Positions 1 through 5,926 of a DNA stretch of 13,648 nucleotides are shown piece after piece (within the stretch, counting starts at the first letter, position 1; each line of letters starts with the position of its first letter). A program made the translations under genes and the position numbers. Under the pieces are notes generated by a model. That model worked only from the letters and a program-made list of their open reading frames with translations. It ran no database searches and was not told where the DNA came from. This DNA is from Acidobacteriota bacterium (GTDB taxonomy: Bacteria > Actinomycetota > Acidimicrobiia > Acidimicrobiales > SHLQ01), in assembly GCA_022562835.1 (NCBI GenBank), contig JADFOM010000040.1, forward strand, positions 1-13,648. The letters run 5' to 3'.

Positions 1-7
1 ATGATGC

Positions 8-1801
8 TCAGCCATCATTCCAATGCGGGATGAGCATCATCGCCATCGTCGTGCCGTAGCGGTCTAGTTCGGGGGCAAACTCCCACATCGACTGACCGCA
101 GCCGTAGGTCTCGGACAACTCCCCCATCGTCGAAACAATGCCGTAGTACTCCGAGTATCCACCGCCGTACTGGTTGCCGCCCTTGGCCTCGTATCCGCTG
201 AAGTTCCACTCGGCCCATCCGGGCACGAAGTTGCGTTCCCTGGTCGTCAACGGCCCCCAGCGGTACACGCCGTCATCGCCGCGCTCTCCGCCCGGCACAG
301 CCCCGAGTGGCATTGCGACGAGCAAGAAGATCAGAACGAAGCCGAGCACAGGAATGGCGTTTGTCGCAATCGTCCGGAACCTATCCCTGTCTCCGTAACG
401 ATTCGTCCGCGGCAACAGTCCAGCGAGGATGCGCAGCGCCTCGCCGACACCAACTGCGGCCAGCAAATAGACGCACAGGTAATAAAAGGGCAACAAGCGC
501 GCGTTCCACAGGCGATCGCCGCCGAACAGCCACCAAGCCTCACCCATTGCGTAGAACACGACACCGACGCCGATCGCCCAAATCCCGAGCAGGATTCCAA
601 GTCTTCGTCGGGTCACCAACGAGATGATCAGACCGAATGCGGCGAGTGCCACCATCACCTCGAGTGGAGGCGAGTCGCGTAAGAAATCCGAGCCGAGATC
701 ACTTCGAGTGAACAAATTGCTCAGGTATGTGTCGTACTTTTCCCAACCCATGTCGTTGAGATAGTCCTGGCGCATCGCGAATGGCAGGACCCAGAATGCC
801 GAAAGCATGCCACCGACCGACCCGACGACCAGAAGCCATCGAAGCTGGTTGAATCCCATCCGCAGGAACAACACAACCACCGTCGCCCCGAGAGCGAAGA
901 ACACCGGTATCAGGTGACACAAGCCTGTCAGCGCCAACAACACAGCGGCTACCACACGCCCCTTGCCCGTATTGAGCCCACGAATCAAGAAACCGAGGTA
1001 CAGCAGTGCGAGGCACACCGCGATGGAGAACGAGAACTCCCCCGCCAGCGTCGATGCTGCGTTGCCACCGGTGATGTTGAAACTACGGTCAAATATGAAG
1101 AGCAGCGACGCAGCAGCCATCAGTGGCGGACCGGGAAAGGGCAGATCGGCCAGACGCCCCAGCGCCCAGGCGCACACGGGCATCGCTACCAGACCCGAAA
1201 TTGCCACGAGCTTGAAGGCGACCCCGTACGGCATGCCGATCACCAGGACCGAGACGACGGCGAGTCCGACCCAAGCAACGTTTCGCCAGCGCGCCAACTC
1301 CGGCACCCGATGGGTCCGCCACACCAGCAAGACGGCGCAGCCGATCAACACCACTGCCGGGACGACGGGAAGGCCAACGTTTAGCAACACGATCGCCAGG
1401 GCTGGCACTACGAAATAGAACTGATAGGCAGGAAATCCGAGATACCAGTCAGAGGTCCAGCCCGACAGGCGGAAATTGGGGATCAGCTCATCGCGCAGAT
1501 ACGCCGGACCCCACACGTGCGCGCCCATATCGCCGCCGGTTGGGGTCGTGTCGTCGAAAATGACGCCGCCCGGGTTGAGCTCGTGGAACACGAAATATGT
1601 GCATGCGGCGACGACGAGAAAGCTGATGACACCCTGCGCGTCAAGTCGATCGGCGTAGCGTTTCCAGCCCGGTGGAGGTCCGTCGACTGGCTCCGTCGCG
1701 GTCGGCGGGCTCTCTTCTGCTCGGAGGGGGTCGAGATGTTCATCCGAATCGGGGCGCGTGGCGTCGGTTTGCGGCGATGTCACGTCCATAGATGCACTCA
1801 T
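8..1801 (-). CDS. Polytopic membrane protein, 6-pyruvoyl-tetrahydropterin synthase-related family (GT-C-like), possibly C-terminally truncated
   Basis: A 597-residue protein with a hydrophilic Pro/Glu/Asp-rich N-terminus (residues 1-55) followed by about a dozen hydrophobic segments, the first at about 58-75. A conserved-looking first outer loop (about 84-105) contains PTGGDMGAHVWGPAYLRDEL, with an Asp placed as in GT-C glycosyltransferases. The family name is historical; a pterin enzyme role is unlikely, and a lipid-linked-sugar glycosyltransferase or other envelope role is inference. The start is the ATG at 1801, supported by GAGGT at 1808-1812 (read on the minus strand) with a 6-nt spacer. 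The soluble C-terminal part ends at IPHWNDG and TGA. Relatives, as I recall them, continue here with a Cys-Ile-Gly-Ser-Met stretch and a further domain of one to two hundred residues, so the stop may be a frameshift or real truncation. It lies too close to the window edge to settle. Confidence 0.75.
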   Translation of the reverse strand: MSASMDVTSPQTDATRPDSDEHLDPLRAEESPPTATEPVDGPPPGWKRYADRLDAQGVISFLVVAACTYFVFHELNPGGVIFDDTTPTGGDMGAHVWGPAYLRDELIPNFRLSGWTSDWYLGFPAYQFYFVVPALAIVLLNVGLPVVPAVVLIGCAVLLVWRTHRVPELARWRNVAWVGLAVVSVLVIGMPYGVAFKLVAISGLVAMPVCAWALGRLADLPFPGPPLMAAASLLFIFDRSFNITGGNAASTLAGEFSFSIAVCLALLYLGFLIRGLNTGKGRVVAAVLLALTGLCHLIPVFFALGATVVVLFLRMGFNQLRWLLVVGSVGGMLSAFWVLPFAMRQDYLNDMGWEKYDTYLSNLFTRSDLGSDFLRDSPPLEVMVALAAFGLIISLVTRRRLGILLGIWAIGVGVVFYAMGEAWWLFGGDRLWNARLLPFYYLCVYLLAAVGVGEALRILAGLLPRTNRYGDRDRFRTIATNAIPVLGFVLIFLLVAMPLGAVPGGERGDDGVYRWGPLTTRERNFVPGWAEWNFSGYEAKGGNQYGGGYSEYYGIVSTMGELSETYGCGQSMWEFAPELDRYGTTMAMMLIPHWNDG

Positions 1802-1807
1802 CGTGAC

Positions 1808-1812
1808 ACCTC
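1808..1812 (-). promoter_or_regulatory. Shine-Dalgarno site of the PTPS-related membrane protein
   Basis: GAGGT on the minus strand, 6 nt before the ATG at 1801. It favours that start over the second in-frame ATG four codons later. Confidence 0.55.
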
Positions 1813-1964
1813 AGACCGCAACTGTGTTGGCAAGCGCTCAGATAACACAAATGTGCGGTATTGCACGCCGACAGTGTGCGGAACAATTTTCACGCCGCGC
1901 GAGCGGGCCGACGAACCGCACCGTTCTTGGACAGCCATTCGCCTCGGCCGAGGTTGGTGTCTGG

Positions 1965-2162
1965 TCAGCGAGTGCGGGGCGACGACATCGACATGCCAGC
2001 CAGAACAGCGGCCCGGTCAACAGGCTCGCCGTTGTTGTCCCACATTCGAAGTTCGCAGTAGCTACACGATCGCAGCGTGTGGCTGTCTAACTCGATGGTC
2101 ACCACCGGTCGGCCGCACCGTACACACTCAATATCAACCGAATCTTCGTTGCTCGATGCCAT
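1965..2162 (-). CDS. Small zinc-ribbon protein, 65 aa, function unknown
   Basis: A short reading frame with two CxxC knuckles, Cys13-Cys16 (CVRCG) and Cys33-Cys36 (CSYC), 16 residues apart. This is the spacing of a compact zinc ribbon that binds one zinc. The second knuckle is followed by aromatic and charged residues (CELRMW) and a Ser/Arg-rich tail. The same frame stays open upstream into the CPBP gene, but I start at the ATG at 2162. AGGGG at 2168-2172 (minus strand) precedes it by 5 nt, and everything upstream in that frame is antisense-like noise. No signal peptide or membrane segment is visible, so it is probably cytosolic. It lies 163 bases upstream of the large membrane protein and 113 bases downstream of the CPBP protease. 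Such small ribbons can bind nucleic acid or act as partner subunits. I cannot name the family. Confidence 0.75.
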   Translation of the reverse strand: MASSNEDSVDIECVRCGRPVVTIELDSHTLRSCSYCELRMWDNNGEPVDRAAVLAGMSMSSPRTR

Positions 2163-2167
2163 GTTGG

Positions 2168-2172
2168 CCCCT
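2168..2172 (-). promoter_or_regulatory. Shine-Dalgarno site of the zinc-ribbon gene
   Basis: AGGGG on the minus strand, 5 nt before the ATG at 2162. It is the main reason for choosing the short 65-residue form over a 166-residue frame that would start inside the CPBP gene. Confidence 0.5.
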
Positions 2173-2275
2173 GTCCGTTCCGAATAGGACGCTTCCCGCT
2201 GGGTTCCGGTCGGTTCTTTGACCCCAGCCTTGAGGCTGCGCGGCCAAAATGAGCCAGCAGGCCCACGGTCCGCGA

Positions 2276-3037
2276 TTAGGCCGCCAGCAGCGTGACGACA
2301 GTGACCATGTTGAAGGCGATATGAGAAAATATGGCCGGTCCCAGTCGGTCGAAACGTACCGTAAGCCAAGCGTTGACCACCCCAAAGACGACAAGCGCCG
2401 GAAATTGTTGGAGCTGAAAGTGGAAGAACCCGAAGATCAGAGCCGAAACCAAAATGGCCGGCCACTGCGGGAGCTTTTCTCGAAGCGCGGACAACACCAC
2501 GCCGCGGAAGAACAGCTCCTCCACGAGCGGGGCACCAACACCGACAATCAACACCAAAAGGATGACCCCGGATCCGTGCGCCTTTGAAGCAAGCGTTCGG
2601 GCGGGCCCGGCGATGTCTAGATCACCAAACAACCAAAAGATCGGGACATAGAGCAAAGGCACAATCAGGAGCTGGGTCGCCGCGCCGATCGAAAGACCGA
2701 TTGGGATGTCCACGGGCCGGGCAGACATGCCGGTCGACACGAACAGTTTGTGCCACGAACGGCCCGCCACAAACCACGGAACGCCCACTAATCCGCACCA
2801 CAGCGGCAGTTGCAACAAGGCGATTACCGAAATCGGCGGCTCGTTCGCACGAGGATCCTCCCCAAGAGCCACCCGGCCGGCGACCCGGCCTAGGTCCGAA
2901 CCACGTCCGTGCTGAATCCCAAGGTCGTAACCACCTAGGGCGTAGATGAACGCAGCTGCGGCCGACGACACGACCAAAGCGACGACAAGACCGGCCACAA
3001 CGTGCCCGAATCTCCATTTGACCACGTCTTCATCCAC
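2276..3037 (-). CDS. CPBP family (CAAX/ABI-type) intramembrane metalloprotease
   Basis: A 253-residue membrane protein with about seven hydrophobic segments. It carries the three CPBP (Rce1-like) signature elements: EExxxR at Glu173-Glu174 and Arg178 (VEELFFRG), a membrane-embedded His206 in FGFFHFQ, and HxxxN at His239-Asn243 (HIAFN). In the Rce1 family these residues form the metal site and active site in the membrane, so an active protease is expected. The substrate is unknown; in bacteria the family is tied to bacteriocin self-immunity, maturation and membrane proteolysis. The start is a GTG at 3037, the first start codon after an in-frame TAG at 3047-3049; no good Shine-Dalgarno site is visible. 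It lies 142 bases downstream of DUF3499 on the same strand, and ftsH, another membrane protease, lies just beyond that. Confidence 0.9.
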   Translation of the reverse strand: MDEDVVKWRFGHVVAGLVVALVVSSAAAAFIYALGGYDLGIQHGRGSDLGRVAGRVALGEDPRANEPPISVIALLQLPLWCGLVGVPWFVAGRSWHKLFVSTGMSARPVDIPIGLSIGAATQLLIVPLLYVPIFWLFGDLDIAGPARTLASKAHGSGVILLVLIVGVGAPLVEELFFRGVVLSALREKLPQWPAILVSALIFGFFHFQLQQFPALVVFGVVNAWLTVRFDRLGPAIFSHIAFNMVTVVTLLAA

Positions 3038-3133
3038 GCCGAGAGGCTAGCGATCGATTACCACGACACCCGGTGACAGCAGCATTGCGCCGGCGGACAT
3101 GGATCATCGACGTCGTGATTTCGACTCGATTAG

Positions 3134-3162
3134 CCAACGATACTGAGAGTATTCACCGTTGG
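3134..3162. other. Bulged hairpin between DUF3499 and the CPBP gene
   Basis: Six bases CCAACG (3134-3139) pair with CGTTGG (3157-3162), and ATACT (3140-3144) pairs with AGTAT (3148-3152) around a GAG loop, leaving TCAC (3153-3156) as a one-sided bulge. That gives 11 pairs in total. No U-tract follows on the minus strand, so it is not a textbook intrinsic terminator. It could be a terminator or attenuator after DUF3499, or a protein-binding site ahead of the CPBP gene. A further short GC stem (3166-3178, loop TAA) lies directly after the DUF3499 stop. Confidence 0.35.
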
Positions 3163-3179
3163 ATCCGCGCTAAGCGCGC

Positions 3180-3434
3180 CTAGCTCGCGCGGGCGATCGC
3201 GCTATGTCGTGAATGAGGCTTGACCTGCGTCGACAGATCGTTGACGCGGACGTCGCGCAGCTCCCAGCCGACGGGAACCGTCGTCGTATCAGCGTGATGA
3301 ACGCACAGGTCATGGGTCATCGGATGGGAGTCGAGATGGAGATGCTCTATCCAAACCATGCTCGCCGCGTAGTCGTAGGAGAGAGTTGCAGCCGAAGTCG
3401 TATTGCAGCCGGATCGTGCGCAATGCCTGCTCAT
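3180..3434 (-). CDS. DUF3499 family small metal-binding-type protein
   Basis: An 84-residue protein recognisable as DUF3499 from the opening MSRHCARSGC, then ATLSYDYA, HPMTHDLCVHHAD and VPVGWELRDVR. Candidate zinc ligands are Cys5, Cys10, Cys44 and His47. The molecular role of the family is unknown. In mycobacteria (Rv3258c, from memory) the gene sits a few genes from whiB2, fbiA and fbiB and near mannose and rhamnose sugar genes, which matches the sugar and F420 genes farther along this window. The start is the ATG at 3434. No Shine-Dalgarno is present, but TACGGT lies 7 nt upstream, so a leaderless transcript is plausible. It is transcribed divergently from ftsH across fewer than 80 bases. 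The basic Ser/His/Arg tail is short compared with the longer members I remember. Confidence 0.85.
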   Translation of the reverse strand: MSRHCARSGCNTTSAATLSYDYAASMVWIEHLHLDSHPMTHDLCVHHADTTTVPVGWELRDVRVNDLSTQVKPHSRHSAIARAS

Positions 3435-3441
3435 TGGTCAA

Positions 3442-3447
3442 ACCGTA
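3442..3447 (-). promoter_or_regulatory. Possible -10 element for a leaderless DUF3499 transcript
   Basis: Read on the minus strand the hexamer is TACGGT, fitting the actinobacterial TANNNT pattern, and it ends 7 nt before the ATG at 3434. Transcription would then begin at or next to the start codon, which fits the absence of a ribosome binding site. No convincing -35 element is seen. Confidence 0.25.
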
Positions 3448-3491
3448 ATCGAACACCCGCGCGATTTGGTGCATAGCTCGCGCCACGATGT

Positions 3492-5477
3492 ATGCGGGAA
3501 CTCTCTAGCATGGAAGCCATGGCCTCGCCACCTCCACCCCCGCCACCACCACCGCCGCCTCCGCCGAAATCGGGATCGGGATCGGGATCGACGAGTTCGG
3601 GCTGGCGGCATTGGGGCCTTTGGGTAATCGTAGGAGTCGTGTTGATTTCGATGTTCCTGCCAGGCCTGTTGGCCAGCGACAACGGCGAATCCGTCGACTA
3701 CAAGAAATTCCGCTCGGACGTGAGTGCCGGCGACGTCACCGAAATCAAAATCAACAACGACAACGGCAAAATCACAGGCGAGCTCAACAACGGCACCAAA
3801 TTCAACACGGCAGGTCCGATCGAACTGCCACCAACCGATCTGAAACTGTTCGACGAGAACATCGACTCGGTCGAGTTCAACACCCCTGAGACGAGCTTTC
3901 TCGTCGGCATGTTGCCCTTCCTGTTGCCCGTCGGTTTGTTGATCCTGTTCTTTTGGTGGATGCAACGTCGTGCCCAGGGCCAAATGGGCGGCATCATGTC
4001 GATCGGACGCAGCAAAGCCAAGACATACTCGACCGAACAACCCGGCACGACCTTTGACGACGTCGCCGGATACGTCGGCGTTAAACAAGAGGTCACCGAG
4101 GTCATCGACTTTCTCAAGAATCCCGACAAGTTCGGAGAGATCGGCGCACGGATCCCGAAGGGAATTCTGCTCGTCGGCCCACCCGGCACAGGCAAGACAC
4201 TCATCGCTCGGGCCGTCGCCGGCGAGGCAGGGGTGCCGTTCCTCTCGGTGACAGGGTCCGACTTCATGGAAATGTTTGTCGGGGTCGGCGCAAGCCGGGT
4301 GAGAGACCTTTTCGAGTCAGCCCGCAAGATGGGCCGCGCCATCATCTTCGTCGACGAGATCGATTCCATCGGACGCAAGCGCGGCGCGGGCCTCGGCGGC
4401 GGCCACGACGAACGAGAACAAACACTCAACCAGATGCTTGCCGAGATGGACGGGTTCGAGCCCACCGAAGGCATCGTCATGATTGCTGCCACGAACCGTC
4501 CCGACATTCTCGATGAAGCCCTCATGCGGCCCGGCCGATTCGACCGGCAAGTCATTGTGCCGCTCCCCGAACTCTCCGATCGTATTGAGATCCTGAAGGT
4601 ACATCTCAAGGGCAAGCGCACCGACGGTGAGCTCGACCTCCGGACCGTAGCCCGCGGGACCCCCGGCATGAGTGGCGCCGATCTGGCAAACCTGGTGAAC
4701 GAGGCGGCACTGCACGCGGTACGGGCTGGCGATGACGCCATCACGATGAATCACATCGACGAGGCCCGCGATCGCGTGCTCATGGGGCAAAAGCGCGAGT
4801 CGATGGTCCTTTCCGATGAAGAGAAGGAGTCGATCGCCTATCACGAGGCCGGACATGCCATCTGCGCCGCGGTCCTCCCGACCGCCGACCCGCTCCACAA
4901 GGTCACCATCATTCCGAGCGGCATGGCGCTTGGCGTGACGATGCAGCTCCCTGAAGAGGAACGCCACATATATCGCCAGGACTACCTGGAGGATTCGCTG
5001 GTCGTCCGAATGGGCGGTCAAACGGCCGAGCAACTCGTCTTCAACGTGATCTCGACCGGTGCGAGCAATGACCTAGTCGGCGCGACCGAGCTGGCCCGCA
5101 AAATGGTCCGTGAATGGGGCATGAGTAAACGGGTCGGTCCAATGGCTTGGGGCAGCCAAACTCAGGTGTTCCTGGGTGAGGATCTGATGCATGGACGCGA
5201 CTACAGCGACGTCACTGCGCACCTCATTGACGAAGAGGTTGAATCGATCCTGCGTGCGCAACAGTCACGCTGCCACGAGGTGCTGACCGAAAACCGCCAT
5301 GCACTCGACCTCGTCGCCAGGGCATTGCTTGAACACGAAACGATCAGTGGCGACGAGGTGACGCGGCTGATCCAACTAGCTATGCAGACCGAACCGCCCG
5401 ACGAGACCCTGGCGGCCTCGTCGCTGGCGCCCCCTCCACCGGACGTCGCGGGAGCCCAACGCCAATCGGGCGACTGA
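3492..5477 (+). CDS. ftsH: ATP-dependent zinc metalloprotease FtsH
   Basis: Membrane-anchored AAA+ protease that extracts and degrades membrane and short-lived cytosolic proteins as a hexamer. Counting from the ATG at 3492: a Pro-rich and Ser/Gly-rich cytosolic tail, TM1 about 40-60, an outer domain about 61-132, TM2 about 137-158, Walker A GPPGTGKT (229-236), Walker B IIFVDEID (284-291), the SRH motif with Arg346 and Arg349 (ATNRPD...RPGRFDR), HEAGH (451-455), and the third zinc ligand Asp527 (ASND). All key residues are intact, so the enzyme should be active. There are three candidate ATGs (3492, 3510, 3519). The one at 3510 has GGGAA 9 nt upstream and may be the true start, giving 655 residues. 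It is not next to the usual tilS/hpt/folE genes; instead DUF3499 lies divergently upstream and a thioredoxin-like gene 8 nt downstream. Confidence 0.97.
   Translation: MRELSSMEAMASPPPPPPPPPPPPPKSGSGSGSTSSGWRHWGLWVIVGVVLISMFLPGLLASDNGESVDYKKFRSDVSAGDVTEIKINNDNGKITGELNNGTKFNTAGPIELPPTDLKLFDENIDSVEFNTPETSFLVGMLPFLLPVGLLILFFWWMQRRAQGQMGGIMSIGRSKAKTYSTEQPGTTFDDVAGYVGVKQEVTEVIDFLKNPDKFGEIGARIPKGILLVGPPGTGKTLIARAVAGEAGVPFLSVTGSDFMEMFVGVGASRVRDLFESARKMGRAIIFVDEIDSIGRKRGAGLGGGHDEREQTLNQMLAEMDGFEPTEGIVMIAATNRPDILDEALMRPGRFDRQVIVPLPELSDRIEILKVHLKGKRTDGELDLRTVARGTPGMSGADLANLVNEAALHAVRAGDDAITMNHIDEARDRVLMGQKRESMVLSDEEKESIAYHEAGHAICAAVLPTADPLHKVTIIPSGMALGVTMQLPEEERHIYRQDYLEDSLVVRMGGQTAEQLVFNVISTGASNDLVGATELARKMVREWGMSKRVGPMAWGSQTQVFLGEDLMHGRDYSDVTAHLIDEEVESILRAQQSRCHEVLTENRHALDLVARALLEHETISGDEVTRLIQLAMQTEPPDETLAASSLAPPPPDVAGAQRQSGD
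3528..3587 (+). repeat. Poly-proline and (TCGGGA)3 low-complexity tract in the 5' end of ftsH
   Basis: Thirteen consecutive proline codons (3528-3566, mixed CCN codons) are followed by one lysine and then three exact copies of TCGGGA (3570-3587) encoding Ser-Gly pairs. The tract precedes TM1, so it lies on the cytosolic face. A proline run of this length would be expected to depend on EF-P for translation. The hexamer repeat could vary in copy number. Confidence 0.9.
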
Positions 5478-5485
5478 CTCGATCG

Positions 5486-5905
5486 GTGAACAAACTTCTC
5501 ATAGTCCTCTTCATCGCGTCGACTGCCTTCGCTATCGCGTTCTGGGCGAATCGAAAACGCAATGCGAGTCCCGTGCACCCACGTCGAGAACACACCGTTC
5601 CCGCCCAGCTCGACCGATTGGACTTTACAAAACCATCGGCGCGCTGGCTCATCGTCGTGTTCAGCTCGAGTACGTGTCAGGCGTGTGCGGAGGTCCTGGC
5701 AACAGCGGCTTCCTTCGCAGGACCGGATGTGGCCGTACAAGACGTTGAATTTGCACGCGACCGCCATCTCCACGACCGCTACGGCATCGATACCGTGCCC
5801 ACGACGGTGCTCGTCGACCTCGATGGAGCGGTCAGAGCCCACTGGCTGGGCCACGTCGACAGCGCCGAACTCCTAACGAGGCTCGCCGATCCCGAAACGG
5901 CATGA
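5486..5905 (+). CDS. Membrane-anchored thioredoxin-fold protein
   Basis: A 139-residue protein with an N-terminal hydrophobic anchor (residues 4-20, followed by basic NRKR) and a thioredoxin-like domain from about residue 50. The domain has a CxxC motif at Cys64-Cys67 (CQAC) after the strand WLIVVFSS, and a cis-proline at Pro105 in TVPTTVLVDLDG. The glycine-rich end strand (LVDLDGAVRAHWLG) fits the fold. By the positive-inside rule the basic residues after the anchor suggest a cytosolic domain, but a signal-anchor with the domain outside is not excluded. It is probably a thiol-disulfide oxidoreductase with an unknown partner. The GTG start lies 8 nt after the ftsH stop with no clear Shine-Dalgarno, so co-transcription and coupling with ftsH are likely. 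It is too divergent in motif (not CGPC) to be the housekeeping thioredoxin. Confidence 0.85.
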   Translation: MNKLLIVLFIASTAFAIAFWANRKRNASPVHPRREHTVPAQLDRLDFTKPSARWLIVVFSSSTCQACAEVLATAASFAGPDVAVQDVEFARDRHLHDRYGIDTVPTTVLVDLDGAVRAHWLGHVDSAELLTRLADPETA

Positions 5906-5917
5906 CGAATGCCGTTT
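5895..5917. terminator. Bidirectional terminator-like hairpin between convergent genes
   Basis: AAACGGCAT (5895-5903) and ATGCCGTTT (5909-5917) form a perfect 9-bp stem with loop GACGA. The hairpin overlaps the stop codon of the thioredoxin-like gene and lies just past the DUF5719 stop. Each strand ends in only three Ts, so termination may be partial, but the convergent position fits a shared terminator. Confidence 0.55.
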
Positions 5918-5926
5918 GAGAAACGC

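Noticed and set aside
1..20. Selenocysteine reading of the TGA ending the large membrane protein
   Set aside because: No selenocysteine insertion element can be assessed at the window edge, and no selenoprotein machinery is seen; a frameshift is simpler.
2163..2200. ECF-sigma-like GGAAC and CGTC boxes upstream of the zinc-ribbon gene
   Set aside because: The spacing between the boxes is about 11 nt, too short for the usual ECF promoter layout of about 16 nt.
1517..2221. Plus-strand frame of 234 codons spanning the PTPS-related gene start and the zinc-ribbon gene
   Set aside because: It crosses two supported minus-strand genes, and its translation is rich in Arg/Cys/Thr without domain features.
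2225..2238. Short hairpin CAGCC-TTGA-GGCTG downstream of the CPBP gene, considered as a terminator
   Set aside because: Only five pairs and no T-tract on either strand; such stems are common by chance in GC-rich DNA.
2163..2465. Extension of the zinc-ribbon frame to 166 residues
   Set aside because: The extra part is antisense-frame noise over the CPBP gene end; a Shine-Dalgarno-supported ATG exists at 2162.
3438..4088. Second minus-strand frame over the start of ftsH (216 codons)
   Set aside because: Repetitive Arg/Ser and Trp/Arg stretches mirror the proline and Ser-Gly tract; it is a reading-frame shadow.
3698..4744. Long open frame antisense to ftsH (348 codons)
   Set aside because: Ser/Arg/Pro-rich shadow of a strongly coding GC-rich gene on the other strand; no motif or independent start signal.
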